From the NCBI GenBank assembly GCA_032128395.1, contig JAQBGV010000237.1, positions 1-64,000 on the forward strand: 64,000 nt of DNA, in the 5' to 3' direction. The stretch's first letter is position 1; each line of letters opens with the position of its first letter. The position numbers were made by a program, and so were the translations under genes. Positions 15,242 to 24,604 of the stretch are shown one piece after another. The notes under the pieces were generated by a model that was not told the origin of the DNA, made no database searches, and saw nothing but the letters and a program-made list of their open reading frames with translations. Origin of the DNA: JAQBGV01 sp032128395. GTDB taxonomy: Bacteria; Planctomycetota; UBA8108; UBA1146.

Positions 15242-17848
15242 GTGCCTGACCCCTCTCTCCCCGCGGAGTTCTCGATCACCGCCACCTGTCGGCGGACGAT
15301 CGCGGACGAGATCGCCCTGGCGGGGGGGAACGAGGTCTTCTTCTTCGGTCGGCTCGACGAAGAGCTCAGACTCTCCGCGGTCGAGGTCGTCGCCCGCGGT
15401 CACGACTCCGCGGTCCCGGTGTTCCTTTCCCGCGCCGGGGACCACCACGTGCTCGTCCACAACCACCCCGGTGGAAACCTGACCCCTTCCCCCGCCGACC
15501 TCTCGATCGCGAGCGAGGCGGGGGCGCGGCGGCTCGGTTTCTTCATCGTCGACAACGAGGCGGAGCGGATCTATCGCGTCGTCGAACCCTTCCCTGAGGC
15601 GAAGGAGACCGCGCTCGACCTCGACGAGATCGCGGCGATCTTCTCCCCGGGCGGCCTTCTCGCGAAAGAGATCCCCGGGTTCGAGGACCGCGAGGGGCAG
15701 CGCGACTATGCGGTCGCCACCGCCCGGGCGCTGAACGAGGGCCGCGTCACCGCGTTCGAGGCGGGGACCGGGATCGGCAAGTCGTTCGGCTACTTGGTCC
15801 CCTCGATCTTGTGGGCGGCTCGCAACCGCGGGAAGGTCGTGGTCTCGACGCGGACGATCCATCTCGGAGAACAGCTGATCACGAAGGACCTCCCGACCCT
15901 CTCCCGCGTGCTCCCCGTGGAGTTCCGCTACGCACTGATCAAGGGTCGGGGGAACTACGCCTGTCGTCGAAAGACCGGCCTCGTCCGGTCAGCTCCGGAA
16001 CTGTTCGCAGAGAGCGTCGAGCGCCAAGGGTGGAACGATGAGATCCTCGGTCGACTGGCGGTGAGCGAGGAGGGCACCCGCTCCGACCTTCCTCACGAGC
16101 CACCGGAAGAGGTCTGGGCGGACTTCTCTTCGACCTCGGACCAATCCCTCAAGGCTCGCTGTCCGCACTACCGGGAGTGTTTCTACTACGAGGCGCGGCG
16201 GCGCGCGTTCGGGGCCCACCTCGTCGTCGTCAACCATCACCTCTTCTTCGCCGACCTGGCGGTGCGCCGCGGTTCCGGCGACTTCGAGGGAGACCTGGTG
16301 ATCCCCGGATACCAGCGGGTGGTGTTCGACGAGGCGCACCATCTCGAGGAGATCGCCGCCACTCACCTCGGCCGCGAGGTCTCCCGTCGCGGCGTTCTGC
16401 AGAGCCTCGGCCGGCTCCTCGCACCGAAGAAGAAGGGTGGCCAGGAACGGGGACGCCTTCCCTGGCTCGCGCAAGAGCTGCGCTCGGTCCGCCGGGGCGC
16501 GAGCCTCGAGCACCTCGAGATGGAGCTTCTTCCTCGGCTGCGCGAGACTCGTGGCCTCGTCGAGGAGATCTTCAGCACCCTCGAAATGCGGGTTTCGGAA
16601 CGCATCGAGGAAGTGAGTGATGGGAGCCGGCCGCAGGATGACCCGGAGGGCGCGGGTGGAGTGATGGCGAGGCTCGGCGATGGCCCCGGTCGAGTGCCGG
16701 TCGAGGTGGTCGATGGACCCCTCGATCGACTCCGCGATGTGCTCGAGCGGATGAAGGCGACGGTGCGCAAGACCGCGTCGCTCCTCGACTCTGAGAAGTT
16801 CGAGCCGGCCGATCGTCATGAGGGCGCGATGGCGGAGCTCCGCTCGGCGATGCGCACCCTCGACGACCCGATCGCCGCGATCGACTTCATCCTCGCCGCG
16901 GAGGGTCCGATCCTCCCCTGGTTCGAATTCCGCGCCGGTCGGTTCGGGAACCTGATCTTCCGCGCCGCTCCGCTCCACATCGCGGAGATCCTCGCCAGTG
17001 ACCTCTACCCGCCGCTGCGCTCGGTGGCGATGACGTCCGCCACGCTGACGGTCGGCGACAAGTGGGACTTCCTCTCCGATCGTCTCGGGTGGGACCGCAT
17101 CGAGGGGGATCGGTTCGAAGCGCGGAGCTTTCCCTCTCCCTTCGACTTTCGGGAGCAGGTTCTCCTGGGGATCCCCGAGGACCTTCCCCCTCCCGGCTCG
17201 AACGCCTTCGCCGCCGCGTTCTCGGAACTGCTCGTCGACGCGATCCGCGCCGCTCGAGGCCGCACTTTCGTGCTGTTCACCAGCCACTGGAGTCTGCGCG
17301 AGGTCGCCCGGCGTATCGAGCCCCGTCTCCGCCCGTTCGGGTACCCGCTCCTCGTGCAGGGGAAGGAGCCTCGATCGGAGTTGCTCGAACGCTTCCGCCG
17401 CGCTGGGAACGCGGTGCTGCTCGGCAATCAGTCGTTCTGGGAAGGGGTCGATGTCCCCGGCGCGGCACTCTCACTGGTCGTGGTGGCCCGGCTCCCGTTC
17501 CGCATGCCGAACCACCCCCTCGAACAAGGGCGCGCGGAAGAGATCGAGGCGCGCGGCAAGAGCGCGTTCGCACATCTCGCGTTGCCGCAGGCGGTGCTCG
17601 GTCTCAAGCAGGGATTCGGACGGTTGATCCGCACGAGACGCGACCGCGGCGCCGTGGTGATCGCCGACAGTCGTGTGCTCAAGAAATCGTACGGAAAGCG
17701 CTTCCTCGCGAGCCTTCCCGAGTGTCGCCGGATCGAAGCGCCGTGGAGTGTGGTCCGGGGAGAGCTCGAGACCTTCTTCGAGGACCGTCCGGTCGAGGCG
17801 GGCGCGAACGATCCCGAGTCGGGGGAGGGGATCCCGACGTGGACGTGA
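15242..17848 (+). CDS. dinG: DinG-family DNA helicase with N-terminal JAMM domain
   Basis: 868 residues from GTG 15242, which has GGAGG five bases upstream. Residues about 10-115 form a RadC/JAB-like domain with a full JAMM set: Glu31, His73-x-His75 and S83-x-x-D86 (HNHPGG). The rest is an XPD/DinG superfamily-2 helicase: Walker A GTGIGKS (175-181), DEAH (363-366) and C-terminal motifs (WEGVDVPG, GLKQGFGRLIR). It should unwind DNA 5' to 3' in repair or at R-loops. Of the four Fe-S cysteines, Cys241, Cys307 and Cys313 are present, but the position matching the second is Ser302. The stop overlaps the next gene. Confidence 0.88.
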   Translation: MPDPSLPAEFSITATCRRTIADEIALAGGNEVFFFGRLDEELRLSAVEVVARGHDSAVPVFLSRAGDHHVLVHNHPGGNLTPSPADLSIASEAGARRLGFFIVDNEAERIYRVVEPFPEAKETALDLDEIAAIFSPGGLLAKEIPGFEDREGQRDYAVATARALNEGRVTAFEAGTGIGKSFGYLVPSILWAARNRGKVVVSTRTIHLGEQLITKDLPTLSRVLPVEFRYALIKGRGNYACRRKTGLVRSAPELFAESVERQGWNDEILGRLAVSEEGTRSDLPHEPPEEVWADFSSTSDQSLKARCPHYRECFYYEARRRAFGAHLVVVNHHLFFADLAVRRGSGDFEGDLVIPGYQRVVFDEAHHLEEIAATHLGREVSRRGVLQSLGRLLAPKKKGGQERGRLPWLAQELRSVRRGASLEHLEMELLPRLRETRGLVEEIFSTLEMRVSERIEEVSDGSRPQDDPEGAGGVMARLGDGPGRVPVEVVDGPLDRLRDVLERMKATVRKTASLLDSEKFEPADRHEGAMAELRSAMRTLDDPIAAIDFILAAEGPILPWFEFRAGRFGNLIFRAAPLHIAEILASDLYPPLRSVAMTSATLTVGDKWDFLSDRLGWDRIEGDRFEARSFPSPFDFREQVLLGIPEDLPPPGSNAFAAAFSELLVDAIRAARGRTFVLFTSHWSLREVARRIEPRLRPFGYPLLVQGKEPRSELLERFRRAGNAVLLGNQSFWEGVDVPGAALSLVVVARLPFRMPNHPLEQGRAEEIEARGKSAFAHLALPQAVLGLKQGFGRLIRTRRDRGAVVIADSRVLKKSYGKRFLASLPECRRIEAPWSVVRGELETFFEDRPVEAGANDPESGEGIPTWT

Positions 17849-18417
17849 CCGCTCTCGTCCTCGCTGCGGGTTCCTCGAAGCGGATGGGATCGCCGAAGGC
17901 GCTCCTCGAGTGGAGGGCGGAGACGTTCGTCGCTCGGATCTGCCGGGTGCTTCTCGAGGGGGGGGCGACACGGGTGCGCGTCGTCGTCGGCGGCCCGCAC
18001 CGACCGGAGATCGAGGATGCGGTCGGCGGACTCCCCGGTGCGGTGCAGGTGGTCGTGAACCTCGATCCCTCCGAGGGGCCGATCTCGAGCGTACGAATCG
18101 GGATCGCTGCCACTCCGACCACCGGTGCCTACCTGATTCACCCGGTGGACATCCCCGCGATCGAACCGGAAGACGTCGCCACCTTGATCGCAGCCGCGGA
18201 GCGCGACCCGACCGCCGACGCGGTCGTCCCGTCGATCGCGATGCGAAGGGGGCACCCGCTCCTGCTGAGCGCCGCGTGCGCGCAGCGACTTCTCGCGCCC
18301 GATGCCCCGGCGACGGTTCGAGAGCTGCTCCGTGCCGAGGGGGTGCAGATCTTGCACGTGGTGCGCGAGAACCGCGGTCTCCTGCGAGATATCGACACGC
18401 CCGAAGATCTGGGGTAG
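17839..18417 (+). CDS. MobA/MocA-like nucleotidyltransferase
   Basis: 192 residues. The N terminus VTALVLAAGSSKRMGSPKALL is the GxGxSxRMGxxKxLL signature of NTP-transferase family 3 (MobA, MocA, IspD-like), and HPVDIPAI supplies the usual metal-binding Asp. It should transfer a nucleotide to a small substrate; in this subfamily that is often the molybdenum cofactor, but no molybdenum genes are nearby. GTG 17839 follows GGAGGGG at 17824-17830 and overlaps the helicase stop by 10 bases, so the two genes are co-transcribed. It converges with the kinase gene, four bases away. Confidence 0.82.
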   Translation: MDVTALVLAAGSSKRMGSPKALLEWRAETFVARICRVLLEGGATRVRVVVGGPHRPEIEDAVGGLPGAVQVVVNLDPSEGPISSVRIGIAATPTTGAYLIHPVDIPAIEPEDVATLIAAAERDPTADAVVPSIAMRRGHPLLLSAACAQRLLAPDAPATVRELLRAEGVQILHVVRENRGLLRDIDTPEDLG

Positions 18418-18421
18418 CAAC

Positions 18422-20902
18422 CTAGTTCCCGCTGACCAGCTTCTTCAGGTACTCCAGGTGCTCGTACCAGCTGTCGGGACTGGTCCCGGCACTCCTGGCC
18501 ATGTCGAAGTGGCTCTTCGCGACGTCGAAGTGCCCTCGGTAGAGGAACAGCACGCCGAGCGGGATCAGATAGCCCGGGCTGTCTTCGCCGAGGCGTTCGA
18601 GGACCAGATTGAAGATCGTCTCATCGGTGATCTTGACCACGTCGAGGGGGAAGATCGCCTTGTTGACCTCGACGAAGATCTGCTCCTTCTGTACTCGGTC
18701 GATCTTGCAGTCGTAGCGGCGGCCTCGCGGAGATTCCCCGATCGGCTTCATCTCGATCCGGATCTCTTTCCCCTCGGCCTGCACGGCTTCGAGCTGGGCG
18801 AGCGCCTCCTTGACGAAGGTGTCGAGCAGGACGAACCCGGAGAGGTCGGTCTCGATCCGCTGACGAATCTCCTCGGTGGACATCTCGGCCTGGACCTCGA
18901 GAGCCGCGCTGATCGCGAGCTTGACGTCCCGCTCCGTTGCTGCGCTCTTGTAGCGACCGAACGCCGTGGCGTAACGCTCCCGCTCCTCGCGGATCCGCCG
19001 GTCCGCCTCCGACTTGTTGTACTCGTTCTTCGCCGATTCGATCTCCGCGGCGAGTTCCTCCGCCTTTTGGATCGACTTGGGATCGGCGAACCCGGGGAAC
19101 TTCTCGAGGATCGCGAGCGCGGTGTCGAAGTCCCTCTTCTCGCGCTTCTCGCGCGCGGCCTCGAGGTCACTCGCCACCCGGGCGTCGACCTCCCCCTCCA
19201 GCTCGGTGAGGAATTCGTCGATCGTCCGGTTCATCGCCTTGTCCTTGCGAGCATCGCGGGGCCGGTCATCGAGGAGGAGATACGACTCCCAGAGCTTTCC
19301 CTCCGCTCGCAGAGATTCCGCCTTGACGAGAAGGTCCGCCGGTCCGGCGATGAGGGCGCTCCGCATCTGCTGATCGACCTTTTCGAGCTCTGCGATGATC
19401 TCCGGGGCAGCGGGGCTGTACGCGAACTTCCGGAGCAGGTTCTCGAGCCCTCGCCGGCGGAGGTCGTCGTCCTCGGAGTTGCGCACGATCTGGGCGACCC
19501 GCTCACGGGTCTTTCGCTCGTCCTCTGCACGCTCCTCTTTCCATTCGGCGATCCGTTCCTCGATGACGAGCTCGGCCCGCTTCGCGAGCGCCGTCTGTTG
19601 TCTCGCATCGACTCCTGGCCCCTCCTCGGCCTCTCCGGAGCGGGACGCGCCGGAGATCAGGAACATCACCGCGATCACTCCGCCGACGCCCATCCCGACG
19701 TAACTGGCGGTGTTGTTCTTCTTGCGGTATGCGGCACGGTTCGAGGTGGTGATCGCCGGCCCGGTCTTCACCAGCCGTTGAGCGGGTGCACCCTCGCGCG
19801 CCGCCGTCGCACGCCCCGTCGCTTCGGCCGCCTTCTTGCGGCTTCGCGGGGCATTCCCGGGGGCAGGGCGACCGGCGGGCGCGCTCTGCGCCATCGCTTG
19901 ATCGAGCGCGGTCACCAGCTCGTCGGCTGAAGCGAATCGGCTCGCGGGGTCCTTCTGCAGAAGTCGCATCACCACTGCATCGAGTGGCCCGGCTCCCTCG
20001 GCCGCTTCTGCGATCGGAACCGGCTCCTGATGGACCTGCTTGGTGAGGATCTCCTTGACGGTCCCCCCGGTAAAGACCGGCTTGCCCGCGAGACAGTGGT
20101 AGAGGGTCGCGCCGAGGGAGTAGAGGTCGCTCCGCTGATCGACCTCCTCTCCCCGCGCCTGCTCGGGGGAGAGGTAGAAGGGGGTCCCCTTCTTCTTGTG
20201 CTCAGCTGCGAGCAGTTCGGCGTCATCGATGGGGATGGCGAGACCGAGATCCGCGATGCGGGTGCGCCCGTCGCTGCCGATCAAAATGTTGTCGGGCTTC
20301 AGGTCTCGGTGGAGGAGCCCGTGTCGATGGGCGTGGGCGAGTCCATCGGCGACCTGTTTTGCGATCTGGTGGGTCTCTCCGAAGGAGAGTTTGCCTCGAC
20401 GCTCGAGCTTTTGTCGGAGGGACTCTCCCTCGACGTACTCCATCGCGAAGTAGTAGCGGCCATCGGACACCCCTGCATCGATCGCGTGGACGATGTTCGG
20501 GTGATTGAGCTTTGCGACCGACTTCGCCTCGCGCAGGAAGTCGGCGACGAAGCGCTCCCGTTCGGTGTGCCCCGGATGGAGGATCTTCACCGCGACGGTC
20601 TTGTCGAGCGAGAGCTGGTTCGCCCGGTACACGGTTCCGACCGCGCCCTTCCCGATCGGGGCCTCGATTCGGAATCCGGCGACTTGTTCTGGGGGGAGAG
20701 CGCGCTCGACCGCGGTGCGGATCTTCTCGGCACTGTCAGCGGGGAGGATCCCGAGCTCGACCGCGACCTCCCACGCGTGCTTCTCGACCCCGATCTCGCG
20801 GCGCTGGGCGATCGACGAGAGGATCCGGTCCCCTTGCCCGGCGTCGAGGCGGCCATTCTGGATGGCGATCTTCAGGAACAGGGTGTCACGATTCTCGGCC
20901 AC
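18422..20902 (-). CDS. Membrane-anchored Hanks-type Ser/Thr protein kinase
   Basis: 826 residues. A helical N-terminal segment (1-70) is followed by a kinase domain at about 76-335: glycine loop IGKGAVGTVY, catalytic Lys106, HRDLKPDN with Asp200, DLG at 218-220 in place of DFG, and SPEQA. A basic, Ala/Pro-rich linker leads to one membrane segment at about 399-418. The remaining 400 residues, probably outside the inner membrane, are highly charged and coiled-coil-like with a possible TPR-like end. The architecture suggests sensing outside the membrane and phosphorylation inside. Targets are unknown. Confidence 0.9.
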   Translation of the reverse strand: MAENRDTLFLKIAIQNGRLDAGQGDRILSSIAQRREIGVEKHAWEVAVELGILPADSAEKIRTAVERALPPEQVAGFRIEAPIGKGAVGTVYRANQLSLDKTVAVKILHPGHTERERFVADFLREAKSVAKLNHPNIVHAIDAGVSDGRYYFAMEYVEGESLRQKLERRGKLSFGETHQIAKQVADGLAHAHRHGLLHRDLKPDNILIGSDGRTRIADLGLAIPIDDAELLAAEHKKKGTPFYLSPEQARGEEVDQRSDLYSLGATLYHCLAGKPVFTGGTVKEILTKQVHQEPVPIAEAAEGAGPLDAVVMRLLQKDPASRFASADELVTALDQAMAQSAPAGRPAPGNAPRSRKKAAEATGRATAAREGAPAQRLVKTGPAITTSNRAAYRKKNNTASYVGMGVGGVIAVMFLISGASRSGEAEEGPGVDARQQTALAKRAELVIEERIAEWKEERAEDERKTRERVAQIVRNSEDDDLRRRGLENLLRKFAYSPAAPEIIAELEKVDQQMRSALIAGPADLLVKAESLRAEGKLWESYLLLDDRPRDARKDKAMNRTIDEFLTELEGEVDARVASDLEAAREKREKRDFDTALAILEKFPGFADPKSIQKAEELAAEIESAKNEYNKSEADRRIREERERYATAFGRYKSAATERDVKLAISAALEVQAEMSTEEIRQRIETDLSGFVLLDTFVKEALAQLEAVQAEGKEIRIEMKPIGESPRGRRYDCKIDRVQKEQIFVEVNKAIFPLDVVKITDETIFNLVLERLGEDSPGYLIPLGVLFLYRGHFDVAKSHFDMARSAGTSPDSWYEHLEYLKKLVSGN

Positions 20903-21160
20903 TGGGCTCCTCTACTGATTCTGCCTCACAGCTCGGCTCTCCACCGGTCGTTCCGGAGGGCGGTCGCACGCGATCCCGCTGAGACGAACTACCGCCGGGG
21001 GGATCGTTGCGATGGTTCGCCCCGCCCCCCTTCGAGGATGGTCGATGAGAAGGCACCGCTGCCCTGGAGTCAACGCAGTCCGGAAAGCGGCGCGAACTGC
21101 GGCCCTACCGCCGAGTAGGGTAGTATGCCGCGGGCCCCTGGGGAGGAGTGTGACGCCACC

Positions 21161-24100
21161 ATGACATCCACCGACCGAGAAGCGTGTGCGCGGACAAGTT
21201 CGGATGGGAAAGATTCCGCCTCGCAGATCCATTCCCCACCCCTCCTGCTTGTCGGAGTTCTCCTCTCGGTGGTCGCATCGTCCGCCCTGAACGCCGTTCC
21301 CGCCGATTCCACTCCTATCCACCATCGGATCCAGGTGATGGTCCAACCGGGGGAGGGGCGACTGGTCGCCACGGACGTGATCACCGGGGACGATCTCGGT
21401 GATCGGGTGCGCTTCACCCTGAACGATTCGCTGATAGTGAGTCCCGGTGAGGGGGGATGGCGGATCGTCGAGGAGGAGGTCGATCGGGATGGTCCGAGCG
21501 GTGGGATCGACCACCGCGATGCGACCGACCCTCGGGTCGGTCGCCGCAGCTACCTCGCCACCCGTTCTGCGCAAGGAACGGCTCCCCTCCGAGTGAGGTA
21601 CTCGGGAACGATCACCCATCCGGTGACGCGCGAAGGGGAGGAGTACGCCCGCAGCTTCTCCTCCACCCCCGGCATCGTCTGTGACGAGGGCGTCTACCTC
21701 GGCGGTGCCGCCGCCTGGATCCCGGAGTTCGGAGATCGACTCTTCACGTACGAGCTGATGGTCCGACTCCCTTCTGGCTGGGAAGCGGTGAGTCAGGGGA
21801 CGCGCACCGCGCGCGAGAGCGGCGAGGGATGGAGCGGCGTCACTTGGCGCGTCGATACCCCGACCGAGGAAGCGCACCTCATCGCCGGGAAGTACTTCGA
21901 GTGGACCCGCCCCGCCGGAGCGGTCGAGGCGCAGGTCTTCCTGCGTGAGGACGATGAGAACCTCGCCGCGAAGTATCTCGAGGTCACCGCTCAGTACGTG
22001 GAGATGTACTCGAAGCTGCTCGGCCCCTACCCGTACCCGAAGTTTGCGCTCGTCGAGAATTTCTGGGAGACCGGTTACGGCATGCCGAGCTTCACGCTGC
22101 TCGGCCCGCAGGTGATCCGACTCCCCTTCATCCTGCACAGTTCCTATCCCCACGAGATCCTCCACAACTGGTGGGGGAACTCCGTGTACGTCGACTTCGA
22201 CCGGGGGAACTGGTGCGAGGGGCTGACCGCGTACCTCGCGGACCATCTGGTAAGAGAAGGGCTAGGGCAGGGAGAGGCGTATCGGCGCGACACCCTCGCA
22301 AAGTACAAGAGCTACGTCGACGAGGGGAACGAGATCTCGCTCGCCGAGTTCCGTTCCCGCCACTCCGGTGCCACCGAGGCGGTCGGCTACGGGAAGTCGC
22401 TGATGCTTTGGCACATGCTTCGACGGGACATCGGGGACCAGGCCTTCGTCCAGGCGCTCGGTCGTGTGTATCGGCGACACCGGTACCAGCGCATCTCGTT
22501 CGGTGAGATCGAGAAGGTCTTCAACGAGACGGCGGGCCGTGATCTCGCTCGCATCTTCGACCAATGGATCAGCCGGACCGGCGCGCCGGAATTGTCCCTG
22601 CAGGTGATGCCCCCGGCGGAAGGAGCGGAGGACTGGTCCCTCGCCGTCGCGCAGGTGCAGGAGGAGGACGCGTACCACCTCCAAGTGCCGGTCGCCGTCC
22701 GCTACGAAGGATCCGACTCCGCGCAGACGTTCACCGTGCCTCTTCACGGAATCGATGGGGGGCCCGCTCCGCGTCGACTCTCCGTCACGCTCCCGGGAGG
22801 GCGGCGACCGCTCTGGGTCGCCGTCGACCCTTGGGTCGACCTGTTCCGCAAACTCGATCGCGAAGAGGTTCCCCCCTCGATCGGGAACATCTTCGGCGCC
22901 GCTCGCGTCGCGGTGATCCTCCCATCCGGGGAGGGGGAACCGAACTGGGCGGATTTTTCCACTGCTTGGGATCCCGACGGGGGACAGTTCGAACTCCTCG
23001 GCGAGGATGAGATCACCGCACTTCCGAGCGATCGTCCCGTCTGGATCCTCGGGCGGGAGAATCGCTGGGCGGAGTCGGTCCGAGAGGGGGTGCGTGCGCG
23101 AGGAACGGACGTAGGACTCGAGACACTCCGTTTCGGGGCCGAATCGCGCCCCACGTCTCAGCACTGCTTCGTCCTCGTCGAGCGACACCCGGCAAACCCC
23201 GATTTGACGATCGGTTGGATCGGCGCCGATCTGGAGAGTGCGCTCCCCGGCCTCGCCCGGAAGCTGCCGCACTACGGAAAGTACTCCTATCTCGCGTTCG
23301 AGGGAGATGAGCCGGTCAACGTGGTGAAGGGGCAGTGGTCGACCGATCGCTCGCCGCTCATCTGGCGCGCGGACGGGTTCCGCGGACCTGCGCCGGCGCT
23401 CCCCGAGCGCGAGCCGCTCGCCCGCCTCGCGCCGGTGTTCGACCCGGCGGCGTTCAGGAGACACATCGAATTCCTGGCCGACCCCTCGCTCGAGGGTCGC
23501 CAAACGGGCAGCGCCGGCGCGTCGCGTGCGGCGTCGTACATCGCCCGAGCGTTCGCCGAGGCGGGGCTGCGACCCGGCGGGGGGGACGGCAGTTTCATCG
23601 ACGAGTGGGTCGAACCGGGACCGGCTGGCCCGCTCACCCTGCGTAACGTCATCGCGGTGCTCCCCGGCGAGAGTCCGGCTGGTTCGGGGCAGTCGGTGAT
23701 CATCGGTGCGCACCTCGATCATCTGGGGAGGGGATGGCCGGATGTTCGAGCCGGATCCGAGGGGATGATCCACCCCGGCGCAGATGACAACGCCTCCGGG
23801 GTCGCGGTCCTCATCGAGGTCGCTCGCCTCCTCGCGGAGACCCATCGCCCATCTCGACCGATCGTCTTCGTCGCCTTCGACGGCGAGGAGTGGGGGAGGA
23901 AGGGGTCGATCCACTACGTCACGACCGAGACGGTTCGTCCCGCCCGCGATGCGTTCGCGATGCTCTCCCTCGACGCGGTCGGACGACTCGCGGGGAAGAA
24001 GCTCCTCGTCCTCGGCACGGGCACGGCGACCGAGTGGGTTCACATCGCGCGCGGGATCGGCTTCACCACCGGGATCGAGTCGACCGCGGTCGCCGACGAC

Positions 24101-24601
24101 CCTGGCGGATCGGACCAGGTCAGCTTCCACGAGATCGGGATCCCGTCGGTGCAGCTGACGAGCGGACCGCACGAGGACTACCATCGCCCGAGCGACACCC
24201 CCGACAAGATCGATGCGGCGGGGCTGATCCAAGTGGCGACTTGGCTTCGCGAGGCGCTCCTCTACTTGAGCGAGCGCGAGGAGCCGCTCACTTCGACCCT
24301 CGCGGGCGGTCTGGCCTCCACGCCCGCGGGGGGAGGACGGCGCGTCTCACTCGGGACCGTCCCCGACTTCGCGCACCCCGGCCCGGGGGTTCGCATCGAC
24401 TCGGTGCTTCCCGGTTCGCCCGCCGAGAAGGCGGGGCTCGCCGGGGGCGACTTGCTCGTGAAGATCGACGGCCGCGAGATCGCCGACCTGCGCGCCTACG
24501 CGGAAGTGCTGCGAGCGCACGCTCCCGGGGACACGATCGCGATCGAGGTCGAACGAGGTGGCGAGCGCGTGCAAGTGTCCGCCACCCTCGTGGAGCGGTA
24601 G
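21161..24601 (+). CDS. Secreted M1-M28-PDZ multidomain metallopeptidase
   Basis: About 1146 residues. A signal or anchor (PPLLLVGVLLSVVASSAL) precedes an M1 aminopeptidase-like part with HEILH at 331-335 and a Glu 18 residues further on (NWCEGL). An M28 zinc aminopeptidase follows (about 765-1040): GAHLDHLG, the bridging Asp in GADDNASG, FDGEEWG and HEDYHRPSD give the metal ligands and catalytic Glu. A PDZ domain (about 1060-1145; SVLPGSPAEKAGLAGGDLLVKIDG) ends the chain. Both enzyme sites look intact, so it may digest peptides in the periplasm. The start could instead be ATG 21125; GGAGGAG at 21142-21148 favours 21161. It overlaps nothing but sits four bases before the next gene. Confidence 0.87.
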   Translation: MTSTDREACARTSSDGKDSASQIHSPPLLLVGVLLSVVASSALNAVPADSTPIHHRIQVMVQPGEGRLVATDVITGDDLGDRVRFTLNDSLIVSPGEGGWRIVEEEVDRDGPSGGIDHRDATDPRVGRRSYLATRSAQGTAPLRVRYSGTITHPVTREGEEYARSFSSTPGIVCDEGVYLGGAAAWIPEFGDRLFTYELMVRLPSGWEAVSQGTRTARESGEGWSGVTWRVDTPTEEAHLIAGKYFEWTRPAGAVEAQVFLREDDENLAAKYLEVTAQYVEMYSKLLGPYPYPKFALVENFWETGYGMPSFTLLGPQVIRLPFILHSSYPHEILHNWWGNSVYVDFDRGNWCEGLTAYLADHLVREGLGQGEAYRRDTLAKYKSYVDEGNEISLAEFRSRHSGATEAVGYGKSLMLWHMLRRDIGDQAFVQALGRVYRRHRYQRISFGEIEKVFNETAGRDLARIFDQWISRTGAPELSLQVMPPAEGAEDWSLAVAQVQEEDAYHLQVPVAVRYEGSDSAQTFTVPLHGIDGGPAPRRLSVTLPGGRRPLWVAVDPWVDLFRKLDREEVPPSIGNIFGAARVAVILPSGEGEPNWADFSTAWDPDGGQFELLGEDEITALPSDRPVWILGRENRWAESVREGVRARGTDVGLETLRFGAESRPTSQHCFVLVERHPANPDLTIGWIGADLESALPGLARKLPHYGKYSYLAFEGDEPVNVVKGQWSTDRSPLIWRADGFRGPAPALPEREPLARLAPVFDPAAFRRHIEFLADPSLEGRQTGSAGASRAASYIARAFAEAGLRPGGGDGSFIDEWVEPGPAGPLTLRNVIAVLPGESPAGSGQSVIIGAHLDHLGRGWPDVRAGSEGMIHPGADDNASGVAVLIEVARLLAETHRPSRPIVFVAFDGEEWGRKGSIHYVTTETVRPARDAFAMLSLDAVGRLAGKKLLVLGTGTATEWVHIARGIGFTTGIESTAVADDPGGSDQVSFHEIGIPSVQLTSGPHEDYHRPSDTPDKIDAAGLIQVATWLREALLYLSEREEPLTSTLAGGLASTPAGGGRRVSLGTVPDFAHPGPGVRIDSVLPGSPAEKAGLAGGDLLVKIDGREIADLRAYAEVLRAHAPGDTIAIEVERGGERVQVSATLVER

Positions 24602-24604
24602 CGG

